Source: Candolleomyces eurysporus (Eukaryota > Basidiomycota > Agaricomycetes > Agaricales > Psathyrellaceae). From it: DNA of 16,233 nt. Under the pieces are notes generated by a model, which was not told the DNA's origin, made no database searches, and saw only the letters and a list, made by a program, of their open reading frames with translations. How positions within the stretch are numbered: position 1 is the first letter of the stretch; every line of letters begins with the position of its first letter. Location: NCBI GenBank assembly GCA_027579435.1, contig JANBPK010000626.1, positions 1-16,233 on the forward strand. Reading direction: 5' to 3'. Below, in pieces: positions 7,985 through 16,233 of the stretch. Both the position numbers and the translations under genes were made by a program.

Positions 7985-10454
7985 AAACCAAAATGTACAT
8001 AAGGGATCCAAGTAAGCAAAGACTGTTCGGAATCGTCAAGTCTCTTCCTCAACTGTTCTATGGCGTGATGCAGGGCATAGGCAGAGTCCGATCCGTTGAA
8101 TCCGCTGCCATCACCTTCGACTCGCCGGGCCAAGAGGTAACCGTAGAAGTCACTCGCAACCTCTGGCGCATGCTTATCAGCAATGGCCCACATCGTGGCT
8201 ACCACTCTACGATATCCAGCTGCGAGCATCCCAGCAGCCAGATGGACCACCTCCTCGGAAAGCTTCTCCTCACCGGTGCTGGTTTCACATGCCGATAGGA
8301 AAGCAAGGTCGGCGTTCTTGAGATTCTTCCAAATAATTCTTGAGAGATCGAGGGAACCGCTGTGGAATCGGAACCGACTTTGAAGTGGCTCGTTTTGATC
8401 TTGCGATGCATGGCAAGCAAAGTGGATGCAGCTGAACTCTTCCATGTGCTGAAGAGCCGTGTCGATTGTAGCATCGCTCCCTTCGAGGCTTAGTACTCGC
8501 ACTCCATGTTCAACAGCCTGTTTGTGGATCGACCGAACCTCCCTTGTGACTCCAGGGATCCGAAAATGGCCAGGTGCATTCGGTTGGCTTGTTAGGAATA
8601 AGCCAGAGACATTCTGATCAATCAGGCGATTATTCTTGACTCGATCAGCGAGTAGAGTGATGGATGGCGTGTATGATGAGACAGCATAATTGAGTATGGT
8701 ATCAGAGTCCTCCCCTCCGTATATCCCGGCTGCATGAAGAGGGAGGAAGGACATAGGACCTGTCGGGCACCACCAGATCCTTGGGAGTGTCGTTTCGGAT
8801 GATGAATGTAACCTCTGTCACGGGGATCAGAATCGGAGCTACCATCAGATAAGATTCACTCACCGAGAATCCTAGGGCATCTAAGATCGGCTTCACTACC
8901 TCTCTCCATAGACCCGCAAGAATATTGCGAACGATTTGGTTACGCAGTTTCTTACTTACGCTTGGTCGTATAACTCTTTCTCTTGGCTCATTGTCTTTAT
9001 CCTCTTCTTCGTCTGTTTCTGCCTGCCCACGCATACGCAAGTCGTTGAGTTGTAAATAAGCCGTCAGCTCATTGGAGTATGTGATGGCTTTCTTCTGCGA
9101 GAAATTGTGTAATGGGATATGGAAAGGTTCGTCGAGTCCGGCTATAAGCGCAATGGCATCACAGCGGTCTTGGTGAACATTGATGACGACGATAGGTCCG
9201 GAGTCTGGGAGATGTTGAAGTAGGGTGGAGCATGGGGATGGCTGGAGGAAGTTCTCAAAGCCTGGGACGGTACGCCTCACCGTGCTGACAAGTTCTTCCC
9301 ACTCATTTGCAAGCTCCAAATGCACTCGCGCTTCATCCTCTAGTGAGATCTTTTCTGATATGGACATGTCAATATGAGAGCCCTGACGCGAACCAGAATC
9401 TTCCAGTCGCCTTGAAACATCCGAAAGACGTTGTGCAAGGCTTTCATTGGATGTGTGAAGATCAACAAGCAGCATTCGCAAATTGCTTAGTTGGGTCCAA
9501 ACGAGACAGCGACCTTGTTCGAGCCATTCCAAGGCTTTGTCAGCTCTCCCAAGTGAGCACCCGGCGGCGGCAGCCTCGCAAGGTAAGCCAGCGATATTCT
9601 GGAGTAGCGTGTGACGATGTTGCACAGTTTGATCGAGGCTTGCAACCAGGGACATGAGCTGTATGGCCATATTAAAGGCGGTGAGGGTCTGGGGCGAATC
9701 GGGATGATGTTTGTAGGAAAGAGAAGCCCAACGTCTAGCTGTTATCAATCTCGATGATGGGGGGCCGTAACCACAAGTAGCTGCAGACATAAAACGGGCA
9801 ATGCTAATGTTCAAGTCTTTACCACTCTGGGTTAGGACTGAGCGATACCAGAATGAGTTTCCCAGGTTGTTGAGCGTGGCAGGGAGGTCTGGATGACCCG
9901 GAGGAGTCAGCTCAACTGCTCGTTGTTGGACTGAAATTGATTCAGCAACCTCAGAGAAGGCTCCGGTGCACTCGAAGCGACTCCTGAGCCAGATTCCCCA
10001 GGTTGTTGAGCATGGCAGGCAGGTCTGGATGACCAGCAGGGGTCAACTCGGCCGATTGTCGCAATGCTGAAGCTGCTTCAGCAATGTCGGAGAGGACACT
10101 TGTGCGGTCAAAGCGATCGGCGAACAAGTGGCCAAGGTTTCTCAGCCTAACAGGGAGGTCTGGGTGACCAGCTGGAGTGAGCTCAACTGCCCTTCGTGTT
10201 GCTGAAATCGATTCACTGATGTTGGACAGGTCACCTGTACGTTCAAAGCTACGTTTGAAACAGGCTCCAAGGTAATTGAGCGATTTAAGGAGGTCTGCAC
10301 TCTCAGGTCGTACAACTGCCTCCCAAAGAGTGGAGATGGAGATAGACGGCCCAAAGATCTGCCTACGCCTGGCCTTAATGCTGTTCAGCAAGGTCAGGGT
10401 ATCTGGATGAATCGCGTGAATAAAGTTCTTCCCTGTTTCATTTGGTATAATTAC
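7981..10454 (-). CDS. TPR-CHAT domain protein, one frame break
   Basis: CHAT domains are caspase/separase-like peptidase folds, usually joined to TPR repeats that bind partners. The frame is open from 10454 (TGA at 10455-10457 lies just upstream) to the stop at 7981-7983, about 807 residues if the one frame break is ignored. The first third holds TPR units of the form ELTPAGHPDLP..L.NLG about 46-50 residues apart (near 10190, 10030 and 9900). The conserved linker ADKALEWLEQGRCLVW follows at about 9550-9500. A 49-nt intron (8863-8815) joins LDALGFS to the strand with PRIWWCPTGPMSFLPLHAAG. The CHAT core has HFACH (His codon 8410-8412) and LSACETSTG (Cys codon 8287-8289), so the dyad is present. 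An acidic insert (TDEEEDKDNE) lies near 9000. One extra base in the four-G run at 9996-9999 breaks the frame. The N-terminus is not defined; the start probably lies upstream, perhaps in the 10479-10960 gene. Confidence 0.85.
8815..8863 (-). other. 49-nt intron in the CHAT gene
   Basis: Donor GTGAGT starts at 8863 and acceptor ACAG ends at 8815, phase 0. Removing it joins a reading frame ending LDALGFS to one beginning RLHSSSETTLPRIWW, both in the frames expected from the family. Without splicing the upstream frame misreads the WWCPTG strand. Confidence 0.8.
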
Positions 10455-10478
10455 TCACCCTCCCATCTTGTCGGAGGC

Positions 10479-10960
10479 TCAAATGGTATTTCGCATATCT
10501 TCCACGATATTGTCAGGCATGTCTGCCCATCGCATGTCTTCATATCCCGGATATGATCTGTAATTCCCCCAGATCAGTGCCAATGCCTTGGCCTTGAAAT
10601 CATCAGCGTTCGTACCGGATTCTTTGCCATTCCCTCCATTTTGGATCTCAATGCAGTCCAAATGCGTGAACGCCATGCTCCAGCCCCCGGACTCGGCAAT
10701 GATTACAATTCCTTTCATGCTTTTGGGGCTTGCAGCTGCCATCAGCTCCTATTGTACATTTAAAATGAATCAACGACCACTCACAGCTCTATGGAACCCT
10801 CGACTTTCCACCGCCCCGGGGACACTGTAACAAGTGGAAAGCGTTTTCCAGCTGGCTCATCTGCGAGACCAAATATCACAAGTCCGGGTATTTTCAAAGA
10901 GCTATGATCACCATCGGTAACATCAGCTATGTGCAGGAGGAAAACATCTAGAGGGGCCAT
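10479..10960 (-). CDS. Two-exon protein, beta-rich C2-like N-terminus
   Basis: Exon 1 runs 10960-10785 from ATG (MAPLDVFLLHIADV). Intron 10784-10729 (56 nt) has donor GTGAGT and branch CTGAT; its acceptor is a less usual AAG. Exon 2 ends at TGA 10479-10481. The product is 141 residues. The first 80 residues alternate beta-strand stretches and turns (PGLVIFGLADEPAGKRFPLV, SPGRWKVEGSIEL, KGIVIIAESGGW, THLDCIEI), which resembles the C2-like domain at the N-terminus of many basidiomycete TPR-CHAT proteins. That link is by eye and is an inference. The C-terminal 60 residues are hydrophilic and unassigned. The gene is co-oriented with the TPR-CHAT gene, 24 bp away, and may be its N-terminal part separated by a stop or by an unspliced junction: a GTGAGT lies at 10458-10453, between the two frames. 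The start was chosen because it begins the first beta-strand; a TATA box lies 290 bp upstream. Confidence 0.6.
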
Positions 10961-11640
10961 AGAGATGAAAATAGTAACATAGAGTTACCAAAGAATCGTC
11001 CCTACCTGTCAAATAAAATTGTCTTGAAGAGCAATGTTACGACATTGTCAGTTCTTAAAGACGCAGCATTTACCTTTCGCCGCCTCGATTATTAAACAGA
11101 GAACTAGGGACGGTATATTCAGTGTCGAGTATCCTTGGTAGACGGTGCAAATGTACCTATCTTCACCTATCATGGTTCAGCTTGCGGTCCTGAACCGAGG
11201 GAGAGTGGGAATTGGTTGATGAAAGGTGCGGATGACGAGTGAGCTGACACTTTTATACAGGGATACAGCAAGCAAGGCGCTCATGCGCTGCACATCATTT
11301 GCACAGCACTGAACATTCATATTGTACTAGAACATGCTTGTGCTATGCATGAATTACAGCACACATATTTGTGTCATGTCCAATCTACGGCTATGAATGG
11401 GGAAATTGTAATTCGAAGACGAGGGGGAGACTAATGAACCTCGTATACACACACCATACAAGGACCAATATTGTTCACCAGATGAATGGGGCTGGTATCT
11501 CAGTTCGCGCATAGAAGCTAGGAGGAGCAGGAACTCCCGGGATAGCTCCCACTGAATCCAACCCACACTTGGCTCTCCGACTTGCGTTAGAGTTCTTCCG
11601 CGGCACATTCAGTAACATTTTCGGCACCTAGATCCAGTGG
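10961..11640. other. Upstream region of the C2-like gene, no further gene seen
   Basis: On the minus strand a short ATG frame near 11173 (MIGEDRYICTVYQGYS) runs to a stop near 11060 and could be an upstream open frame or an alternative first exon, since GTAAAT follows it near 11073. The minus-strand frame at 11354-11608 has no supporting features. Confidence 0.35.
11251..11257 (-). promoter_or_regulatory. TATA box for the C2-like/CHAT locus
   Basis: TATAAAA on the minus strand, followed by a pyrimidine-rich stretch (CACTCTCCCTC near 11210-11200). It lies about 290 bp before the ATG at 10960, so the leader would be long or contain an intron. Confidence 0.35.
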
Positions 11641-11704
11641 TGGTTAACAAAATTACTTATGCAGTTTCAGCTTAAGTAAATATTTCCTCAACACGTTCCC
11701 TTCA

Positions 11705-11776
11705 CGTTAACATCCAAGTTAGACCAAGTTAGAGCATGTTAACTCGAGCTAGAATCAAGTTACGTACAAGTTAGCA
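11705..11776 (+). repeat. Cluster of CAAGTTA motifs
   Basis: CAAGTTA occurs at 11715, 11725, 11756 and 11767, with CATGTTA at 11736 and GTTAAC nearby. The block CAAGTTAGAG at 11725-11734 recurs in reverse complement as CTCTAACTTG at 12694-12703, so the segment between is framed by a 10-bp perfect inverted repeat. Confidence 0.5.
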
Positions 11777-11787
11777 TAAGTAAACTT

Positions 11788-12243
11788 GAGCTGTGTATTC
11801 TCTTTTCGCCAAATGGGCGCGTTAGGTGGGTCCCAGCTTGTGCGCTGAAGCAACTCACACCATCTCAGAGTGTGCTCCACAGGAACTGTGTAGTACATAC
11901 TCGGAGAAACGTGCTCTTCGTTGTCAACCGCGTTTGGAAAGCCGACGCTGAATTGTTCTCCCGCCATATGCTTTGACCGTTTCAACCTGAGGCGGATCCA
12001 CCATTCGGCCCCTCAGCACACAATTGTCTCGAATCTCTGTTCAAGCCCTTTGGGCGACTCTTGCATCGTGTCAGTGTTCTCTTCGATGAAGGCGATGGTC
12101 CACCTCACCGAAAGCCAAAGTCAGAATCTTCAGCACGGAGTCCTAGCTCATCCTCACCAGGCAGTTCTAGGTCGTTGTTACCGGTTCCTCAACGCACTCA
12201 GGACGAAGTCTGGCGACCGGAAAGCTTGGTTTTATGTTTCTAG
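11788..12243 (+). pseudogene. Broken reading frame of unknown function
   Basis: One plus-strand frame reads as protein for 152 codons with a single in-frame TGA at 11974-11976. It starts ELCILFSPNGRVRWVPACAL, continues NVLFVVNRVWKADAELFSRH to the TGA, then GPSAHNCLESLFKPFGRLLH and a Ser/Pro-rich linker, and ends at TAG 12241-12243. There is no clear start codon; the region just upstream (TAG CATAAGTAAAC) could be an exon border. No family was recognised. It lies inside the CAAGTTAGAG-framed segment and may be element cargo or a decayed host gene. The opposite-strand frame at 11755-11985 is less likely. Confidence 0.35.
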
Positions 12244-12588
12244 CAGTTAGTCACAGAGAATGTTGCAAAGGGAAGATTTAACTAGAAAACAGCAGCCTCT
12301 TATTCCTCAACGCGACATTCAATGCTTGAGATAGCCTCTTTGAGTGATCACACCGTATATCTGAATTAAATTTGTATGAGTTAACGTTTGAGTGACAGCA
12401 CCAGAAGAACTAGCGAGATCAACGGAGGCAAGGATTTTCTTTGCCTCCTCAAACGTAATAAGGATCGACAAACACAAATCTTACCATAGCTACAAACTCT
12501 CCACAAGGTGGCATTACCAATATATTTCACCAACACCGGCGACACATTCACTTGGCCGGTTGTGTGGAAAACGACCAATTGTAACCAC
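12244..12588. other. No clear gene
   Basis: A minus-strand frame at 12381-12578 has a stretch (FHTTGQVNVSPVLVKYIGNA) that could be an exon ending at a GTAAGA donor near 12484, but there is no supporting upstream exon. The remainder shows nothing recognisable. Confidence 0.3.
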
Positions 12589-12700
12589 GTTAGAGACTCT
12601 TAGACCGGTGACCGTCGCCCTATGAGCGCAAGCGAGTCGAGGATTCTCTCCACCCTCTATCCTCATTCTCCGGCTGGTCACGAGTCTAAGAGACTCTAAC
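12589..12700. repeat. 25-bp imperfect inverted repeat
   Basis: GTTAGAG at the start of 12589-12613 and the matching arm at 12676-12700 are reverse complements at 22 of 25 positions (mismatches at positions 8, 18 and 19). The 62-bp spacer shows no open frame of note. The arms could form a long hairpin or be the ends of a small element. Confidence 0.6.
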
Positions 12701-12720
12701 TTGCAGGCGGAAAGTTAGAG

Positions 12721-12744
12721 AAAGTTACTAACTCAAGTAACTTT
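12721..12744. repeat. 9-bp perfect hairpin
   Basis: AAAGTTACT at 12721-12729 pairs exactly with AGTAACTTT at 12736-12744 around a 6-nt loop. It lies just outside the CTCTAACTTG block, next to further AGTTAG motifs. Confidence 0.5.
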
Positions 12745-13077
12745 AATTACAGTCGATCCAGTGACGCTGCGGCGACACTAATTTGCTGCGCTGAGTTGTA
12801 TCACACCACTTTAATTTCCGAGCTGCCGGACTGTGCAAGTTTTCTCGCCGTCACCGGAGGCCTCGCCTCCCGTTGGTGTAGAACGAAGATGAAAATTTAT
12901 CCGACAGCACTTGGAATTAATGACTATTCATCCGATACATCCTTCCGGCATGCATTGAGCGGCAAAATCGAGCGGCAAATCGGACGAACGGTGGCATTTT
13001 GGAGGTCCTGTGGCTGTGATGCAGTCGGTCTGTGTGCCACTGCCAGATCAACGTCCAACATTGAATGACATCCCCTT
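12745..13077. other. No clear gene
   Basis: The plus-strand frame at 12796-13068 has neither recognisable domains nor splice signals, and its composition is not convincing. Confidence 0.3.
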
Positions 13078-14340
13078 GATCCAGGCTTGGAACTCGCTTT
13101 TGCCGTATTCAGCGTCTCCCTCAGCCTACACTCGGGCTAGGCTTTCAGTGGCCTCGCGAGTACGGCTTGAGGTCGGAGACGCCCTGCTCTCCACCACTAG
13201 AAACGAAGCAGGTGTTAGATGGGATTTTCAGAAAGCATTATCTCTCTTTTGCCACTTACTCTTGTTATTTATAGGTCTCCGTAGCTCGACGCGATTCTCC
13301 CCCTCCTTTCACCCTTCCGGCAAATCGTTACTCCAGCGTCCAACTCATTGGCTCATCCACACGCTCCTCCGTCCACCTCTCTGTGCTAGTTCTACCTGAC
13401 AAACGCTGCAAGGAACAGGGCGAAGCTAACGAGAAAGAATAGGAGTATCTTTCAAAGTCGTCGTCTGGCTCGCCTGTGTCCCTAGGGGCGTCGATTTCGG
13501 CGGGACGGTGGCCGGCTAGTCAAGGGGACGAAGAGGCTGTTTTCCTTGCTACGGTTGCACTGGCGAAGGAAGATGGGCTTGTTGCAGATGGGCTGGGGAG
13601 GTCGAGGGCTGGGTCCAAACGGTACGTTTCCTCATCACCTCTCTTTTCGCACTGGCAAATAGCTATGAGAGACGTCGCTCCAGAAGGCCGCACGTTGATG
13701 GCTGGTGCACCTTGGATTGCTCTGGATAAACATGATTGTGTTTTCCATTTCTTTCTCTCTCACTTGTTCCTAGTTTTGAAAGCTGATGTATGTCCTCCGT
13801 TCACAGCTTTCGATATTGCTCCATTAGAGCTTGTATTCAACTACGGGCAATTGGGGAACCCGGACTTTCAGCTCGCCGCATGTCGATGGTACATATTATC
13901 CCCCGTTCTTATCTTCAACATTCTAGGTTCGCTCTCATTCCTTCCCTTTGCTTTTAGCTCTTCTTCTAGCATATCAATACACATCAGTGTCCCTCAAAGT
14001 ATCGACTTAATTGCCTTCACCATGGTCCTGGCCGTTGCCGTTGCTGCTCTTACTGGCCCCACCGATTTATCAACATTTTCTGGTCACACCACCAACCTAC
14101 ACTTACGCGGTATCTTTCATTCAACACAACCCTGCACAACCCATAATTTCCGCGGAACCTTTTGCGCCCGCCTCCCATCAGCTACGTCCTCGAACACTAC
14201 CGCAAGGTGTAGCAAGTACTCTATCAAGAACGACAGTCCCAATGGCTTCACTGGACAGGGCGGCAAGAACCATGTCAAGGTCGCTGGACACGACCCGAGC
14301 CGCGGTACTGACCCCCATCACGAATTTGATGAGGGGCTGA
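13078..14340 (+). pseudogene. Repeated gene of unknown family, copy 5
   Basis: A diverged plus-strand copy. It aligns with copy 2 from the CCAGGCT block (13080) through the exon EYGLRSETPCSPPLETKQ (13157), the decayed intron near 13221-13270 (donor lost), the frame with LDAILPLLSPFRQIVTP (13288), SSSGSPVSLGAS (13460), the intron at 13621-13664 (GTACGT...ATAG), AFDIAPLELVFNYGQLGNPD (13807), and IHISVPQSID and VAVAALTGPTDLST (13980-14070). It then reads HNPAQPIISAEPFAP. A weak EHYRK match near 14190 is the last trace; the C-terminal exons seen in copy 2 are absent. Frames change between exons, and copy 2's TTGACTGATG branch region is not kept. The long unspliced frame 13476-14516 runs through introns. 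Function unknown. Confidence 0.5.
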
Positions 14341-14955
14341 TATGGCCAGCGGTATCTGATCAGACCTTGGGGTTGCTGATCGTAGACACCATCAATATCG
14401 TTCTGATGTCACAGTATCAGTACTTATCAACAATGATCAGGCAACATTATCCAGGTAAGCCTGGTAGAGCTGAGTTACTTGGTAAGGACCCAATTTACAA
14501 TTTTCTATCTAAGTAGGTTGATCTCATATTTCCAGTTTACAATACACGTTCCGAAAAATGATATGTACATTGATGTATAAAATATAAACCTGTCCCAAAA
14601 ATTTATAACCCTGGAAGCTGGCTCCGCCGCAATGCCCGCTACTTGCGGACAGGTTACGATATCGTTGAAACGACACACCTACAAAATTGCAAGTAGAACT
14701 CGCTTGCGATCTTCAAGAAGGCTTTCGGGGTGTGTGGTCATGGTGACGCACTATATGCGGGACAATCCAAGAAATATCATTCGAATTTGCTGGTCCTCCA
14801 AGTCGAAGAACCGTTTAAAACAGCATCGCCGGGAGAATATATACAAAGTTGGCAAGATCGGAATCCTATAGTACACGGAGAGTCGAAGCCTCTATATCGG
14901 AAGGAGGGTTGATTGTGGTGCATTTCTTGCGTGTACTCTGCTTGAATTCTGTGAT
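14341..14955. other. No clear gene; 3' side of the minus-strand gene
   Basis: This holds AT-rich DNA near 14540-14610. The minus-strand frame at 14777-14968 continues past the stop of the four-exon gene in another phase and could reflect an alternative 3' exon (SFRYRGFDSPCTIGF). Nothing else could be supported. Confidence 0.3.
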
Positions 14956-15618
14956 TCAACTGGTCCAAACGCGGCCGCAGAGAATTGAGAGGCCCAGTCG
15001 ACGAAGTTTACGCCAGAAGGCAGAGAGCTAGAAGACCATCGTCATCAGCGGTCATGAAGACAGCAATTGGCTTACCTACCTTCAATTTCAAATGGTTCAG
15101 CAAACTAGGAGATTGACCGCGGGTGGGAAGGCATCGAAGTCTATGAGTATGCCCAGACTGTCCGAGGGCATGAAGCTCGTGCGCGAGACCGATGGGATAC
15201 GGCTCATACGCCTTCCCAATCTCGCTCTGGTTGTCATCGTCTTCACCGCTGGGTTTGCCAGCATTGGTCTGGGATAATCAACCATCGTCAGCTGTTGAAT
15301 GTAATCATAAAACAGATAGGTTACGGCGTAACGCGCTTGATACGCAAGCTGCCCTTGGAAGCGGGTATCGGTTGTTTGCTGAAAGACGGTCAGTACTCAA
15401 GCTCTCGCCTTCTAACACCATTGGACACTTACCATGAGAGGATCATGATCGCTGGGTTGCAGAAGAGTGGGAGCAGTCGCACCAAGCGGCGGGAATAGCA
15501 GATTGACTTCAATGCTGGTCAGCGCAGGATTGAAATCCTGCATCATGAGCAGAGGATGGCCGTTGGCTGCAGTGAGCACGAGCGAGAAGGACGGCGACAG
15601 AAGGCGGGAGGGAGGCAT
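14956..15618 (-). CDS. Four-exon gene of unknown function
   Basis: The ATG at 15618 opens exon 1 (15618-15433; MPPSRLLSPSFSLVLTAANG onwards, ending DHDPLM). Intron 1, 15432-15379 (54 nt), has GTAAGT, branch CTGAC and acceptor TTTCAG. Exon 2 is 15378-15325. Intron 2, 15324-15269 (56 nt), is AT-rich with GTAACC and CCCAG. Exon 3 is 15268-15080, with strong coding character (GKPSGEDDDNQSEIGKAYEP). Intron 3, 15079-15028 (52 nt), has GTAGGT, branch CTGATGAC and CTAG. Exon 4 is 15027-14956 (LSAFWRKLRRLGLSILCGRV, stop). All joins are phase 0 and give 166 residues. The N-terminal third is hydrophobic and Leu/Pro-rich, the middle acidic, the end basic. A two-exon model without intron 2 (ending 15097) is possible but gives an Arg/Ser-rich shadow-like tail. 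No family was recognised. Confidence 0.6.
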
Positions 15619-15667
15619 CTTGGGGAGCTGTATGGACCGAATAGTAATGAGACTGCGTCAAGAAAAG

Positions 15668-15815
15668 TATATAAGCTTGTTGCAGAATAGAATAGCGTAG
15701 CGTAGTTGGTAGATAGAAGAAAAGGAGGGACGAAGGAGCGGTGAGCCAAGAGGAAAGGGTGTGAGGTGGTGGTGGAGCAAGGAAAAAGAGGAAAAAAGCC
15801 GGCGGAGTGAAAACG
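15668..15815 (-). promoter_or_regulatory. Core promoter: TATA and CT-rich tract
   Basis: On the minus strand a long pyrimidine-rich tract (15815-15715) is followed by TATATA at 15673-15668, 50 bp before the ATG at 15618. This is the expected arrangement for a basidiomycete promoter and supports the start and strand of the four-exon gene. Confidence 0.45.
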
Positions 15816-16233
15816 GTGGCTTAAATAGCCAGAAATTCAGGGTCCGGTGATGAGATCGGTGCTGCCGAGCTCAGAAACACACACACAAAACACCAACCAC
15901 AACCTGTATACAAGCTGTGTGTAGTCACGCGGTGTGAGAGTCAGGCCGCACGAAAGTCAAAGTGCGAGTTTGTGGGGGTTATAGAGTGAATTAAGAATAC
16001 TAAGTTCTCTTGTTCTCTCTTTGATACACTCCACTGAACTAGAAGTACCCTAATGCACAACTAGTGAGATTCCTATTCCCAAGTAGTCAAGCCTTATTGA
16101 CTGCTTAAGTTCCTAAGTTCCAAGATAAAACTGATAGTTCACGCCGTGTGAAATATAAGCAGAAAAGCTCGATAGATTCGTCGATAAAACGCAAGTAAAG
16201 ATAAAACAACAATGATACGATGATGCTGCTCGA
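15816..16233. other. Non-coding right end, no gene seen
   Basis: Contains a CA-rich stretch (15878-15903) and three GATAAAAC words (16124, 16182 and 16200, approximate). No open frame could be supported. It may be upstream DNA shared with a gene beyond the window. Confidence 0.35.

Noticed and set aside
7972..8298. Plus-strand open frame of 108 codons
   Set aside because: It lies entirely antisense to the CHAT core, where conserved residues define the minus strand as coding.
9307..9657. Plus-strand open frame of 116 codons
   Set aside because: Antisense shadow of the TPR-to-CHAT linker, which carries the conserved ALEWLEQGRCLVW stretch on the minus strand.
11354..11608. Minus-strand frame of 84 codons upstream of the C2-like gene
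   Set aside because: No recognisable domain or splice signals, and it lies beyond the TATA box that serves the downstream gene.
12796..13068. Plus-strand frame of 90 codons
   Set aside because: No domain, no splice signals, no similarity to the other units, and unconvincing composition.
13476..14516. Long plus-strand frame of 346 codons as one intact gene
   Set aside because: It reads through introns that align with splice sites in the other copies of the repeated gene and mixes true exons with intron translation.
14632..14871. Plus-strand frame of 79 codons
   Set aside because: Arg/Lys-rich, with no supporting context; it lies on the 3' side of the minus-strand gene.

Overview
The window looks like nuclear DNA of a basidiomycete fungus, most likely an Agaricomycete (a Rhizoctonia/Ceratobasidium-like genome is my guess, not shown). 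The evidence is genes cut by introns of about 45-57 nt with GTGAGT/GTAAGT-type donors and CTGAC/CTGAT branch sites just before the acceptor, pyrimidine-rich promoter DNA, and a TPR-CHAT protein of the kind that is expanded in these fungi. No rRNA, tRNA, CRISPR, reverse transcriptase or transposase was seen.

Layout. 1-560: non-coding, with a nested hairpin. 560-5455: a broken multi-exon gene of unknown function on the minus strand (copy 1, 560-2372) and a second broken copy on the plus strand (copy 2, 2650-4770), head to head, followed by copy 2's tail. 5452-5718: a third fragment of the same family (copy 3). 6282-7100: a fourth, 5'-end copy with an apparent start codon (copy 4). 7187-7803: exon-like frames of unknown function. 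7846-7984: a tail sequence also present at 5056-5455. 7981-10454 (minus): TPR-CHAT gene with a visible His/Cys dyad and one 49-nt intron; its only frame break is one extra base in a run of four G. 10479-10960 (minus): a two-exon reading frame directly upstream, with a beta-rich, C2-like look. 10961-11640: upstream region with a TATA box. 11700-12750: a segment framed by CAAGTTAGAG inverted repeats that holds a broken plus-strand frame and two hairpins. 13078-14340: a fifth copy of the repeated gene. 14956-15618 (minus): a four-exon gene of unknown function with its own promoter. 15830-16233: non-coding.

How the parts relate. The C2-like frame and the TPR-CHAT gene are co-oriented and 24 bp apart, and may be one N-to-C domain series; in bacteria, and by inference in fungi, CHAT domains are caspase/separase-like proteases that act with TPR sensors. 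The other half of the window is dominated by decayed copies of one unrecognised gene family, so it reads as an accessory, duplication-prone region. Five N characters all sit beside homopolymer runs, so single-base frame breaks here should be treated with caution.
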